Notes: a model not told the origin generated them from the letters alone. DNA of 64,000 nt from Pseudocercospora fijiensis CIRAD86 (GCF_000340215.1 NW_006921534.1:1079171-1143170), one strand, 5' to 3'; shown: positions 10,157 to 21,881, numbered from the stretch's first letter. Numbers and translations are program-made.

Positions 10157-13100
10157 GATAGATAGATATTTCATTTGCCTGTTGTAGTGCCTTTCGGCCT
10201 ATGTAGGTCTGTTTCTATGTATTGTTTTAGGTAGGAAACCAACTTAGTTGGTAAAAACCTCCCTCCTGTCCTATTTATAAGTGTTAATCTTCCTCGTTTC
10301 CTTGTTTTCCTTCCTCTAGGTTATACTAGTATTATAGTTGTTACCCTCTAACTACCTTGCCTACTACCCTACCCTTCTTTCCCCCTCTTCTTCCCTCCTT
10401 CTTATCTACTCCTTAGTTTCCCTTACTAGTGCGAATTGTTGTACAAATCCCTATTTAATAATCTACTTTACTATTCTCTTTAGGTCTTCTTTGCTCTAGA
10501 TTAGTTTATCGTATTCCCTTTCTATTACTTTTAGTCTCTAATCGCTTCTACCTTCTAACTATTAAGGGCAGACTAGCAGTATATACTTAGGGTTCTAAGA
10601 TTAGTAGCTATATTAGTAAGCTCTGCTTTCAATTCCTAGGACGTTTCTTCTAAATAGGTAAGATCTAAGTCTAATATATTTAGATCTAATTTAGATAGCT
10701 AGGCTTGCCTCGGCCCTATTTAGGTCCTTATAGAGCTAGTAGTTGTATTGACCAAATTTGATTAGTGCCTTTAGGGTTCCTAGTCTAACTTGTGTTTTAT
10801 TCTATTCCTACTCCTATAGGTATCTAGTAATTGATTCTACTAGGCTTTGTTTCTCTCCCTTTAGCTTATCTTCCTTTAGCCTTATATTTAGTCCCTAAAG
10901 CTCTTTCTCTAGCATTTCTCTTATTAAGACTCTATATTGCTCTAGGTCTTTGACTTTTTAGGGAGTTATTTATAGTCTGTCTCGCCTCCTAGTCCTAATG
11001 CACTAGGCTTTTATCTTGTCTAGTGCCTTTTAGATAGTCTGTTAGGCTAGGTATTCTATTGTCTTTGCTATATATTAGTATCTTAGTCCCTTAAAGTATT
11101 GTTTAACTAGTAGGATCCCTAATTCTATTTCTACTACCCTTGTTAGTATAGTTTTGTATGCTCCTAGGATTTTCTTTAGGCTTTAGGTTTAGGACCTGCT
11201 AACTAGTTGCTCAATCCTCTTTAGTGTTTTCTCTTAGGCTGTCTATATCTATGCTCTATATAGTATTGCTAGCTTAATAATTGCTTTGTATATAACTTTA
11301 GCTCTCTCGAATATAGCCCCCTATATAGAGGCTATAAGCCTATTAATAGATTGTATATTAGTATCTGCCCTCTACTTTGCCTTCTTTACTTATAGTCCCT
11401 AATTCAGTTTTAGATCTAGCTAGATCCCTAGTACCCTAAGCTCTACTAATAGTTAGGTTTCAAAGCCTTAGATAGTAATTGATTGCTTTATATTGTAGGT
11501 TGATTTAGCCTTACTAAAGTGGATAAGCTAGTACTTTTCTAGGGCGAATTTTGCTCTATGCCTCCTTACCTATTTTTTATACTCCTAGTGCTTCTCTTCT
11601 AGGATCTTGTAGTTGGTTTCTGTTGTCTTAGACTAGGCTAGGATGTTTATATCATCTATAAACCCTAATGCTAATATATTCTTTAATTTTAGGAGTAGGA
11701 GTAGGTCTACTATAAAGATAAGGAAGAGGATTAGGGAGAGTATTAATCCTTAGGGGATTCCCTTTTTAGTTAGTATTAGGTCTAATTTGAATTTGCCTAG
11801 AATGAGCTGTATTAATCTTTCCTATAGGAAGGACTAGATAAATTGGACTATCTAGTTTAGTATAGCTTTCTATTTAAGTATATATAGGAGCCTTTTATAG
11901 GAGATATTGTTAAAGGCTCCTAAGATATTAAGGGAGAGGAGGGTTGCTACCTAGTTTTAACTATAGTACTAGATATACTTAATCTGTTCTATAATTAGTT
12001 CTATAGCTATTAGTATTGACCTCTTCTTTCTTCCTCCTATCTAGCCTTTAGGAAGGATATTCCTTTCTTTAGCAAAGGTTATTAGCCTTTTAGCGATAAT
12101 TTTTTCTAGTACCTTGCCTATTATATTAAGTAGGGCTATTAGTCTATAGGCCTTGAGCTATGTATAGTCTTCCTTCTAGGGCTTCCTTAGCACTACTATT
12201 AGGGACTTCCTAAATAGTCTTAGGTAGTGTCCTAGTGCTAGGCTTTATAAAAAGATATTGGCTAGTGCTAGGGCTAGCCCCTTCCTATATGCTTTTAGAA
12301 GTTTGTTATAGATCTTGTCTTCTCCTAGTGCCTTGTTGCCTAGAATTTTCTTTAGGATTATTTCAATGGTTTCGGGTTTAACCTAGGTGTCTCTTAATGT
12401 ACCTAGCGGTAGAGTCTCTTATTCTTTCTCCTTTATGTCTAATAGGTCTGCTTGTACTTTTCTATAGAAGAAGTGTTAGCCTAAGGCTCTTGCTTTCCCT
12501 TCTATTATAGTCTACATTTATCCTTATTAGTCTATAATGTCCGGGAATTATAGTAGTATATCCTTATCCTATTTAGGTCTCCTTACCTATTTAGCTATCC
12601 TCTATATCTCCTCTAGTTTCTTTATAATTATTCCTATTGTAGATCTCTATTCTTATATCTTGTCTTTCTTAATCTAGATCTTCTTTTCTTAGCAGGCTTT
12701 ATTATAGTTGTCCTATGCTTCCTAGGTATAGGTTTGTGTCTACTGCCTCTTAGCCTTCCTTACTACTTTAACCTTCCTTATATACTTATTAGTCTAGTAT
12801 AGTTGCTAGTATAGTAAATGTTTCTTTGCTAGGGTATGCTTTCTAGCTACCTGTTTTAGGATTCCTATTAGTTCTTCTACTACCTTATCAATATCCTCTA
12901 GCCTTAGTAGGTGCTTTGTTAAGAGTTCCTCTAGTTTTAGGTCCCTTTCTAGTTCCTCCCTAATCCTGCCCTATTAGGCACCTTTCTAGTTAAGCTTCTC
13001 CTCTAGTTCCCTTTCCTAATTAGCTTAGACATTTAGCTTAATCTATACCGGGAAGTAGTCTAATAATTCTTCTAGTTCCTAGTTGACCCTGTATCTTATA

Positions 13101-15024
13101 ATCCTGTCCCTAATCTAATGTAATATAAAGTATAGGTCTAGTGTGCTACTGCTTCCTCTTACTTCCTAAGTAATTAGTCCCTTTAGGGTAACAATTTCTA
13201 TTCCTTCCCTCTCTAATATGTCAATTAGTCTTCCTACTAAGAAGCAGTAAGCTAGGGTAAAGTCTAAGCCCTAGAGGGGGTAGTAGAGGTTGAAATCCCT
13301 AAGTAGGATTTAGTAGGTATTCCCCTAGATAACTCTAGGTAGTCTTTCTAGGGTTTTCAGTTAGGTACTGCTTCTTAAGTCTAGTAGTAGGTTGTATATA
13401 TAGTAGACTTAGAGTATACCTTAGGATGTCTCTACTTAAACTAATATTAGGTCCCTATCCTCCTATAGTATAGCCTACTAGGTTTCTATATCTATCTCTT
13501 TACTAATATAGATGTATATCCTTAGGGCTCCCTAGTTATAGATAATTGGGTAGTATCTCAGGTCTTTGACTATTGCTAGTCTCTTTATATATAGGTTGAG
13601 CTAGGGCTCTTAGACTGCAACAATATAATATTCTTTTGGGTTTAGTGCTTAAAGGAAGCTCCTCTATACCTTGTCTTTGCTCTTATTAACATTGTACTAC
13701 ATAATATTTAGTAATATTGTAATGTTTATTAGGTTTTATCTATATTATTTCCCTATAAGTTTTCCTTTAGTCTTCCCTTACTTTAGACTAACATTTAACT
13801 AAGCTTTATCTGCCCTGCTTCCTTTCCTATAATATTAAGGTATCTTAGTCTCCCTAGTTGCTAGTAACTCTCTTATGCTAGTAAGGCCCTAAATATAAAC
13901 CTATTATCTTGTCTAGACCTCTTTTATAGCACTTAGCTAGGTTGCTTCTGCACCTAGCTACCTTAGCTTATTGTGTATCTTTTTAGTGTATTAATTCTGG
14001 CTTCCTTTGCCTTCCTAGCTACCTATATTTTTACTAGGCATTCCTTCGCCTAAGAGGGGTGTCTTTTAGTATAGTATATACATCTTGCTTCTCCCTTATA
14101 TACTTTGCATTCTTTAACCTAGTAATCCCCTATATAATAGGAGTAGGTATTAGTTGTCTTTATACACTTAGCTGCTAAGTGTCTATAGTATTGATATTTG
14201 AAGCACTGCATTATCCTATAGTTGCTTCTATATATCTCTATTTCTAATCTTTTAAAGTCCTAGAACAACCCCTAGTCTAGTACTATATTAGCTTACTCTA
14301 TACTCCCTACTTAGATAATTAGGGAAGACTGCTTCTTAGTCTCTTCGATTTTCCTTTTAATCTATGCTACTTTTGTAATCTTTAGGCCTAGGCATATAGC
14401 TTAGTTTTGTCTCTATAGGCTCTTAATATCCTGTTCTTCCTTAAAGCTTCTTATTATACTATAGGCTATAATTATAAATTGCTATTAAGAGACCCTCGCT
14501 GTTTTCCCTATCTTAGTTGTCTATTCTTTTTATGTTTCTAGCTTCTTTTTGTCCTACTCTTGTACTATAAACAGCTTGATTACCCCTTTACCTTCGTTCC
14601 TAGCCCTAATTACCTCTTTAACTGCAATTCTTTCTATAATCTCTTTCTCTATAAGTCTTTAGATTTCCTTTTACTCCTATAGGTCCGTAATATAGACTCT
14701 AACTACTGTCCTCGGGGGTTTTAGCGCCTCCTAACTAGCTACTACTGCTTAGATGCGGTAGTTTAGGCTTATCTCCTATTGTTTCTTCGTAATCTTTGCT
14801 ACGACTGTATTAGCTACCTTTGTAATTACGTAGCTTGCCTAGTTATAGATTGCTTTCAGTCCTCTAAGGAGTTCTAAGATTATTATCCTATATGCCCTCT
14901 TAGGGGTTCTTCTATCTTCCGCCTTTAGCACCTCCTCTACCCTAGTATATAGTGCTTTCTATTCGTCCTCCCTTCCTTCTTAACTATCTTCCCTTCGTCT
15001 CTAATTGTTCGCTACCATTTTTTC
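10157..15024 (-). mobile_element. Tad1-like non-LTR retrotransposon (LINE), RIP-degraded
   Basis: Read on the minus strand, a LINE runs from about 15010 to 10157. The 5' part (about 15010-14000) encodes an ORF1-like protein with basic helices and a series of CCHC knuckles near 14050-14210, several Cys now Tyr. An endonuclease region follows. The reverse transcriptase catalytic motif reads LALGFIDDINILA at about 11640-11685 (the YADD box). The 3' end finishes in an (ATCT)n-type tail at 10157-10172, a common terminus of fungal LINEs. Stops occur throughout. The plus strand is depleted of CpA but keeps TpG, so decay hit one strand. It is flanked by a 14-bp direct repeat. Assignment to the Tad1 clade is inferred from layout and the RT motif. 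Confidence 0.8.
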
Positions 15025-15038
15025 CTATCGTATATATA
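15025..15038. repeat. Target-site duplication, copy 2 (LINE 5' side)
   Basis: Exact second copy of the 14-mer found at 10143-10156, just upstream of the LINE's presumed start on the minus strand. Confidence 0.75.
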
Positions 15039-15298
15039 AGGTATCGTATTATTAGCTAGTAACCGGCCCTATATATACGGGCTAGGGTTTAAGCCTATAA
15101 AAGAGGCCTCCTTCTATATAGTAGATAGATTATTAACCTCGTATAGCATAATGTTTATATTACACTTCTATAGTACCTATATTATAGGGCTCTAGTTACT
15201 AGCCTAAGCGACTTGTTTGTTATCCTATCTTGCTAAACATAGCTGCCTATATTGTTATAGGTTATATTACCCTCGGTTGCCTATACTACTGCTACTAC

Positions 15299-15341
<43 letters not shown>

Positions 15342-15950
15342 TTCCGTCCTTTAGTATTATAATAGACTAGGTATCTATAGCCCTTACTACTACTATCTAT
15401 ACTACTAACTAGGTTATAGACTCTAGTACTAGTATATATATAGTTAATAACCCTACCCTACTTCTTAAATATAAGGGATATAATATTCCTATCTAATTTA
15501 GAGGTAAACTAATACTAAGCGCGCTACTTTAGTTAGCGTACGAGACGACGTACTAGCTACTTATACTCTAGCTTACTAGGTAACGCGTTTACCTCTTCTA
15601 GCGACAAATAGTTAGTATATATAGCGATAGTAAGGTTAAAATAAGCGCGATACGTAAGTTATAACTATAAGAAAGAGGTAGAATAGGTCGATAGGTAGGA
15701 TATAGAAATAGCCGCTAGATAAGGTCGAGTTTAGCTCTATCGTTTATAGGCCTATACTATACGACTATAAGGCTTTAAACTAGCTCGAAATTGAACCTCT
15801 TAGCGGTCTATATATAGCCTACAAACAACTACAGAAGTAGACAAGCCGCCGCTATAAACCTAGCCGCCGTAACAGTTTGCTACCCTCGCATTCTTAGTTA
15901 GTATACATAGACCTAGTTTGCCACTTGTCCCGTCTGACAATGCTAAACAA
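15039..15950 (+). mobile_element. Continuation of the older LTR-type element
   Basis: Joining 10156 to 15039 restores the sequence interrupted by the LINE. The first 200 bp look like an LTR or leader: a TATAAAAG box at 15095-15102 followed by a pyrimidine-rich stretch. A (TAG)n array comes next, then RIP-mutated gag-like sequence (LLKYKGYNIP near 15455-15490) with many stops. CpA and TpG are both depleted. Normal-composition DNA resumes at about 15900-15960. The family and exact ends are not determined. Confidence 0.5.
15297..15337. repeat. (TAG)n microsatellite with inverted lead-in
   Basis: About twelve TAG units, immediately preceded by CTACTGCTACTACTA, so the start of the array can pair with the upstream CTA copies as a hairpin. 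Confidence 0.85.
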
Positions 15951-16063
15951 CTTTTCGGCAATGAAGATGGAAAGCTTCGATAAGCATTAGCAGAGCCTAA
16001 ACTGCGATTCGGGTATCTCTATGTATAACAAAGCGTGCATACCAGCGCCAGAAGGTCCGTATC

Positions 16064-18413
16064 TTACTGAGCCCGCGCGCAAGGCTTGTAGTCCTCATCG
16101 TCTGCATCGTCCGTCACAACAACGTCGCCATCGACATCACCATGCTCACGGGAGAACTCCGAGAAGCTACCATTCCAGATCTCGCCCCGAACATCCCATT
16201 CATCTTTACCGGCCTTGATTCTCCAGTTGATGGTCATATCCGTCTCGTCCTCGTACCGAATCGTGACATCAGCATCGAAATGATAAAGCATGTTGCCTTC
16301 ATCATCGGCCACCAGATCGCATTCGGAGTTGGCAAGACGATTTCCATCCAAGACACCCGTCACAGTGACCCACTCATGGACGCCATCTCGAAGGTCATTC
16401 TTGCCCCAAGGTAGACCAGCATCATGCGTCTTAACTAGGGCAGATTCGTGATCTCTGAAGCTACCGGCTCTGGGGTCAAGGTAGACGAGCGTGGCCGTGA
16501 CCTTCAGGTCCGTCGGGCTGGTACGATACAGAAGAGTCTGCGACTTGCTGGTGGGATTCGGGGACAGGAGATCTTGGTTGTCAAGGATGATGACCAATCG
16601 ATCAATCACCATATCAACGTCCTCGCTGTCGCCATACGGGCATCGCTTGACTCTGGACCGCACGGGAATCATTTTGCCGTGCTTCTTGCGAAAGCAGTCA
16701 GGATGATCATCCTGATCAGCCACTTCGTCTCGAATGAGTGCATAGGAGTACACGAACGGCAATCTCTGATTGGCGATCGCATCGTATCGAGATGACAAAG
16801 CGCCTTCAGCAACAGCGGTAGCCCTGTCGTGTGGATCAGAAAAATGCAATCGCTGCGCCATGGTGACTGACTTACTCGACATTGTCCGATTCCACCACGA
16901 CGGTCTCGTTCTCCTTGTTATATCGTTCAAACATTGCCTTTCTCACGAACTCGCTTTTGCCAAAGCCGCCAGCGATCAAGATCAGCTTTGGGGCCGGCTT
17001 CCCAGCAATTAGAGAGTCAATTGCGGCCATGATGGCTTTAATTGGTTCAACATGAGCAGCTTCAACGTCCTCTCTAGATTCGAATATGCGTCAGAACTGC
17101 TGCACAATCGAGGACAATACCAGTCACATACCTCTTCAGATTGCCGTCGTATAGGCGATCGCATTCCCCGTCCTTGTAGACGCAGATCGGGGTGACTCGA
17201 GCGACACCTTGTTTGTTGACCTTGGCGCCCTCTATTTGTCGAAGGAAGTGCCATCGAAAGGCCTCTGGGCTCATTTTGCCTTTGAGATTCTCATCGTACT
17301 TGCTGCCGTCCTCACGGACATTAAGTCTCTCATAGACGGCTTCATTGACCCAGTGAGACCCACAGAGAGCTCCATTTGCTTTTCCGACAGCGTCAAGCGG
17401 CGTGCCCACCCCCAAGTCATCCTTCAGCTGATACAGAACAAAGTCACCAGTGCCACAGCCCAGGTCAGCGACGAGAATGTAGTCCCCCTTCTTTGGAACT
17501 GTCGGGAGGTTTGCGAGAACGGTCTTGTCGAGAAAGTCGGCGATAGCGCACTGTGGCTCTGATGCAGGCACAACGATGTTGGCTCCTGCAGAGTGGACGG
17601 CGCGGAGCACTCGGGCACGAGCTTTTGGTGACCATAGCTGAGGCATACTAACGCGCGCGCGCTTAGGCATACGCTTCAGCTCCTCCAATCTGAAGCTTTG
17701 ACCCAACTCAGTATGAGGGAGCCGCTCAACTGCGAGGTCGAACACCGCTTTGCAGTAGTCGGAGATGGCCTGCATGTTCGTCAGAATGTATAAAACTCAG
17801 AACATGCGCATCAAACTACCTCGTCCAGTGTCTTCCCAGCTTCTCTCAACTTTCGCTTGACTGCTTTTACAGCACGACCGTTCTCGTCCCAATACTTCTC
17901 GTAATACCCAAGCTTCGCGCACTGAATGATGTGCTCCGCCGGAATGTGCCTGGAATCACTGCTTGGCAATGTTGCTCTCTCCTCGAGGTCGGCGCCGATA
18001 ACGAACTCGCCGTTGTAGTAGGCGAAGCATGATGGAATGTCGGGGCTTTGTCCAAGATATCTGATTTAGAGTAACGGAGTCAGGGATGCATCGCAGGGCA
18101 GAAACGTTGCAAATAGATAGAGTTGTCGGGGTGTATGTGAGAAGCCGAAGAAATGATATGATTGCAAATCTGATACCGGAAGTGATGAAGTTTCAGGCAT
18201 ATCATCGTGTTGTGGAGTTGTTGACGCGTAGGTGAAGCGTGTCTTCGAGAAGCGCGCCTCATGCGGTGATGGCTCGGAGATGGAGGGTACTTACATGACC
18301 TTCTTCCTGGAGACGATTTGCTCGGCTCGGTTGTCGACGGAGTACGCAAGCTTGGTCGACGATGTCCCCAAGTCCACGCCGAATAGAAGGCGGAACTTGG
18401 GTGGGTCTGCCAT
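16064..18413 (-). CDS. HSP70-like ATPase-domain protein
   Basis: Spliced complement(join(16064..16823,16876..17073,17132..17769,17820..18060,18295..18413)), 651 residues. All junctions are GT-AG and stay in frame. The ATG at 18413 begins MADPPKFRLLFGVDLGTSST. The phosphate-1 loop is at residues 12-20, and MPQLWSP and ASEPQC are at about 162-194. The phosphate-2 motif is at about 222-229 (DLGCGTGD, where DxGGGTxD is usual). The adenosine motif is LIAGGFGKSEF at about 365-375. These mark the actin/HSP70 ATPase fold of the fungal HSP70-like (HSPA12-like) family. No classical peptide-binding domain is visible; the last 200 residues look beta-rich and end in acidic residues. The promoter (18414-18726) is shared with the divergent gene. 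Function and client are unknown. Confidence 0.82.
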
Positions 18414-18726
18414 GGTGGTGAGGTGGAGGTGCTGAGGTGATCGCAGACGTCGAGGGAGGATTTGCTGCCATCTCAACTAGCCTCTCCCGGAAGGATGTAG
18501 CCGAGACCGAGAAATTTCTTGTTGACTGTTGACAAGCGCGTGTAGGCTTGGCGCTCGCGAGAGGTGAAGTCTGCACGCGCCAAGACAAAACAACTTCGTC
18601 CTTGACCTCCACATCAAATTTCCAGAACCCTCGATTCCCTTCAGTGACTGCATCTACCAGGTCGAAACCTCACCCAAGAAAGTTCCATCGACCGTCAGTC
18701 CAATACCATCAGCGAGAACATCGAAA
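18414..18726. promoter_or_regulatory. Shared divergent promoter region
   Basis: A 313-bp gap separates the ATGs of the HSP70-like gene (minus) and the hypothetical gene (plus). No repeat or TATA box stands out. Co-regulation is possible but not shown. Confidence 0.5.
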
Positions 18727-20595
18727 ATGCCAGCAGACGCGCAGACTACCGTGAGCCCACGCGCCACCTCGAGAATGCTGTATCAGGCGATTGATGAGTG
18801 CCGTGGAGAGCATCTTACTCGTGAGAGTCAGGAGCATTTCCTGAACGCACTCATCTTCAAGCATCAGCTGCAATTTGATGCAAAACATCTGCGACGTCAC
18901 ATTGCACTCAGGTCCAGGCTGAAGAAGAATCCCAGTCACACCGTCAACGAGTTCTGGCGCCTCGGCTCCGACTTCTTTACAGAGCAGCACCTGCGTGATA
19001 TTGGATACCGCCGGCAGACCACATCTGGCACAGAGCCATCCACCCACACGACGAACACCGAGATTGACGATTCGCAAGGTTCGCACGTTACGCAATCCAA
19101 GAGTCGCTCGCCACCCGTAATTGCCGGCACCAAGCGTGGCGTAGAGGAGGCACTAGAACTCTCATCCGACGAGGAGATGGAGGTCGCTCATCGCCCAACG
19201 AAAGCCAAGAAGACAGATGGCGCAGGAAGCAAAATCTTAGCTGCCGCGCCTGCTCCGAAGTCAAAGAAGCGAGCTCTTGACCAGCGCGAGGTACCAAGCA
19301 GCAGTGACCAGGAGCTAGACCGGGACTCGAAACGTCGAAAAGTTGATGCAGATATCAACGCAAGTCTGCGACCATCCAAGCCAAATCAGGAGGCTCCAAT
19401 CATCACAGGTAGCAAGGAGACCGCGACTGCGGCAGCCTCAGCTAGTGGGGACACGCAGCAGAACGCTACGAAGGAAGCGCCCACAGTGGCCGAACTGGCA
19501 CAAGCGGCAGACGCCATTAGAAATGGTTCGAGAAAGCCGCGCTGGGACGACTGGCGTTTAGATCGTGCTTTCCAGCCAATCCAGGATACCAGAGCGAGCT
19601 TCTGCGAGGCTCAGAAACAGAAGCTTGGGGAGTGGGACGCTGTGGACACTGAGAGACCACTTTTCCCTCCTGAGCTGCCACTGCCAGGAGACCTTAACGA
19701 TAGAGCAAGAATGGAGATATACAACCGCGTTCTCGGGAACATCGACAGCAACATGAAAAGCGCATGGTGGCAAACGATGTGCTTGTTCGTTAATTTCACC
19801 GAGAACAATAATCTGGAGAAACGTGGCCCAGCTCAGCTCGTCCAGGATGCTTCGCCAGAGCTGAGCGCATTGTACGAGAGAGTCTTCGCCACTAAAGAGT
19901 GGTTTAGCAGCTTCACTAGGCGCGTGAACCAGGACAAAGCGTGGGGCCTCGAAGCGGAAGACGTCTTCACCAGCATGGTGGCTGCCGCGGTATACAAGGA
20001 TGTCTTCACTGCCAAGCAGCCATGGGAAGTGGGCGACAGTATCAAGGACGCGCTTGGAGACAAGTACAAGTTCCTCGAGGAGACCATCAAGGACGAAGGT
20101 CACAGGTTGGACATACTGCTCAAGGTGTGCTCGTACAAGGTCGTCAACGACAAGAAATTTCAAGAGACCGCAATAGCAGAGCACGCAAGATTCCTTGCAG
20201 CCAAGCTTCTGACAACTCTGACGCCTCATCTCCTGCTGTTCCGCAACACACAGAAGCCTCCCAAGCCCGATGAAAACCCACATTATCGACCGGATTTACA
20301 GCCGCGTCTAGGTTCAGTGTTGCTCGAGATGCTGGAGGAACTCTATCATGAGTGCTTGGTCTCGAAGGGCAAAATGGAGTCGTATTGGGAAGCTCGCTAT
20401 GAATATTTGTGGCCCGACGCCAACACCGTGATGGACCGAAAGGCGTGTATTTCAATGAACCAATCCAATGACGAGAAAAAGATCATGTTGACCTATTGGC
20501 CTGCTGTCCGCTGCAGCAAAACTGGATATGACGGAGTGGAGGAAGTCTGGTTCGCGTCCAGGGCAAGAGTACGAGCATGCCCAAGCTTGGAGTAG
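18727..20595 (+). CDS. Hypothetical protein sharing an N-terminal domain with the 4.5-kb gene
   Basis: Intronless, 622 residues from the ATG at 18727. Residues about 15-100 form a helical module ending TVNEFWRLGSDFFTEQHL, matching the module in the gene at 4509-5897. Residues 100-260 are disordered, with acidic Ser runs (ELSSDEEMEV) and basic clusters (DSKRRKVD), suggesting a nuclear protein. Residues about 275-560 look like a folded alpha-helical domain (WDDWRLDRAFQPIQDT, IYNRVLGNIDSNMKSAWWQT, LLTTLTPHLLLFRN). I recognise no catalytic motif. It is divergent from the HSP70-like gene. The function is unknown; the long intact frame with gene-like codon use makes it a real gene. Confidence 0.75.
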   Translation: MPADAQTTVSPRATSRMLYQAIDECRGEHLTRESQEHFLNALIFKHQLQFDAKHLRRHIALRSRLKKNPSHTVNEFWRLGSDFFTEQHLRDIGYRRQTTSGTEPSTHTTNTEIDDSQGSHVTQSKSRSPPVIAGTKRGVEEALELSSDEEMEVAHRPTKAKKTDGAGSKILAAAPAPKSKKRALDQREVPSSSDQELDRDSKRRKVDADINASLRPSKPNQEAPIITGSKETATAAASASGDTQQNATKEAPTVAELAQAADAIRNGSRKPRWDDWRLDRAFQPIQDTRASFCEAQKQKLGEWDAVDTERPLFPPELPLPGDLNDRARMEIYNRVLGNIDSNMKSAWWQTMCLFVNFTENNNLEKRGPAQLVQDASPELSALYERVFATKEWFSSFTRRVNQDKAWGLEAEDVFTSMVAAAVYKDVFTAKQPWEVGDSIKDALGDKYKFLEETIKDEGHRLDILLKVCSYKVVNDKKFQETAIAEHARFLAAKLLTTLTPHLLLFRNTQKPPKPDENPHYRPDLQPRLGSVLLEMLEELYHECLVSKGKMESYWEARYEYLWPDANTVMDRKACISMNQSNDEKKIMLTYWPAVRCSKTGYDGVEEVWFASRARVRACPSLE

Positions 20596-21881
20596 CGAAC
20601 AAGTGTGATGCGAAGAGATATCCGGGCTGTTCACAGACATTATTGCCGCTTGGCAATGCATTCAAGGGAATGGTGCGAAGGCGACCTTGCGAAGCAGCAA
20701 TGGAGATTTGAGGGTTGAATGCGACGAACGCTTTGAAGGCTGGTCTCTGGCGTTATGGTTATTTGGGTTCTGGATTATTTGGCGTTTGGAAAATATTGGC
20801 TTCGCAGGATAGAGCGCAGGCCAGCGGTCATTATGCACACTGCTCTCCACTTTTTACTCGCCGCCTTTGGTGGTTTGAGTCGGTGGATAGAGGGTGAGCA
20901 GGTGACTTCTCGCTTGAAGGAAAGAGGGATACCAGCGCCGTAGCACTCTCCAAGCTTTGTACTCGCCGCTTTCGGTCGGTTTGAGTTGGCTAGAAGAGGC
21001 CTCGGCCCTTGGCTAGGCCCCTAGCTCATGCTGGGTGAGTTGGCGGTGCAAGGTGAGTGGATCTGTTGGCAATGCCTCGACTCCTGGCTCAGGCTGGTTG
21101 AGTTGGCAATTGACGATAGTATGCTTTCTCAGCAATGCTTGGACTCCTGGCTGAGGCTGGTTGAGTTGGCAATGGAAGACGGTATCCCCTCTTATCAACG
21201 CTTTGACTCCTGGCTCAGGCTGGTCGCGTTGGCAAAGACTAGCGATCAGCTTGACGGTACAACCGCTTGTATATAATCTGCATTCCTTTTCTTTCTTCGG
21301 GCGTGATGGGTGCGTCCACAGGCATTCAATCTCATCGTCTTCTGGGTCTCAGCTCTTCCCTGTAGCAACGCAAGTCCCTCTGTCTTTCTCCCGAGGCTGT
21401 GATGCCGACATACAGCCCGCGTCGACAGTCCGCCTTGTCTCACGTCCATAGCACTCTCCGTCCGTGCCAAAGGGATGCATCTCAGCCCTCTCTTTGGGTA
21501 TGGACCTGCCGAGTCCGATCGAAAGCATTTCTCGTCCTGTATGGGGCCCAATCGAAGCAACGATCAGTCCGGCGATGTGGTAGCGCGTGAATACAGCGGG
21601 TTGTGAAAGCTGAGGGGGAGGCGGAGAGGAAATCGCGAGATTGGCCCGTGCGCACGCGTTCTCGACTGCAGGCGCATGCCGATGCAATACATTCCCTTCC
21701 CTTCCCGGTCAACGACACCTGGTCCCAGCCTGACACGCTCGTTAGATCAGGCTGTGCTGTCGAGGACGGGAGCTCAAGTGCTGCGGGAGCAATGCTGCGC
21801 GACAAGGAACTCGGCGCCCCCCTTCTGACTCCACAGAATGCTGTGATCTGCTTTGGCTGAATCCTGCACCCACCACCGATC
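20596..21881. other. Intergenic region with degenerate repeats
   Basis: No convincing gene. Two diverged copies of a block beginning CTCTCCA and containing TACTCGCCGC and GGTTTGAGT lie about 103 bp apart (from 20843 and 20946). They are followed by the 63-bp tandem array. The last 600 bp before the RecQ gene hold no recognisable feature. Confidence 0.5.
21015..21240. repeat. 63-bp tandem repeat array
   Basis: The words ending in GAGTTGGC recur with a period of exactly 63 bp: AATGC(C/T)T(C/G)G-type starts are at 21071, 21134 and 21197, and a diverged earlier copy is aligned around 21031. Each unit has a conserved core of about 39 bp and a variable 24-bp spacer. As 63 is a multiple of 3, one plus-strand frame from ATG 21028 stays open for 82 codons and repeats QCLDSWLRLVELA. 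Whether it is translated is unknown; I list it as a repeat. Confidence 0.8.
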
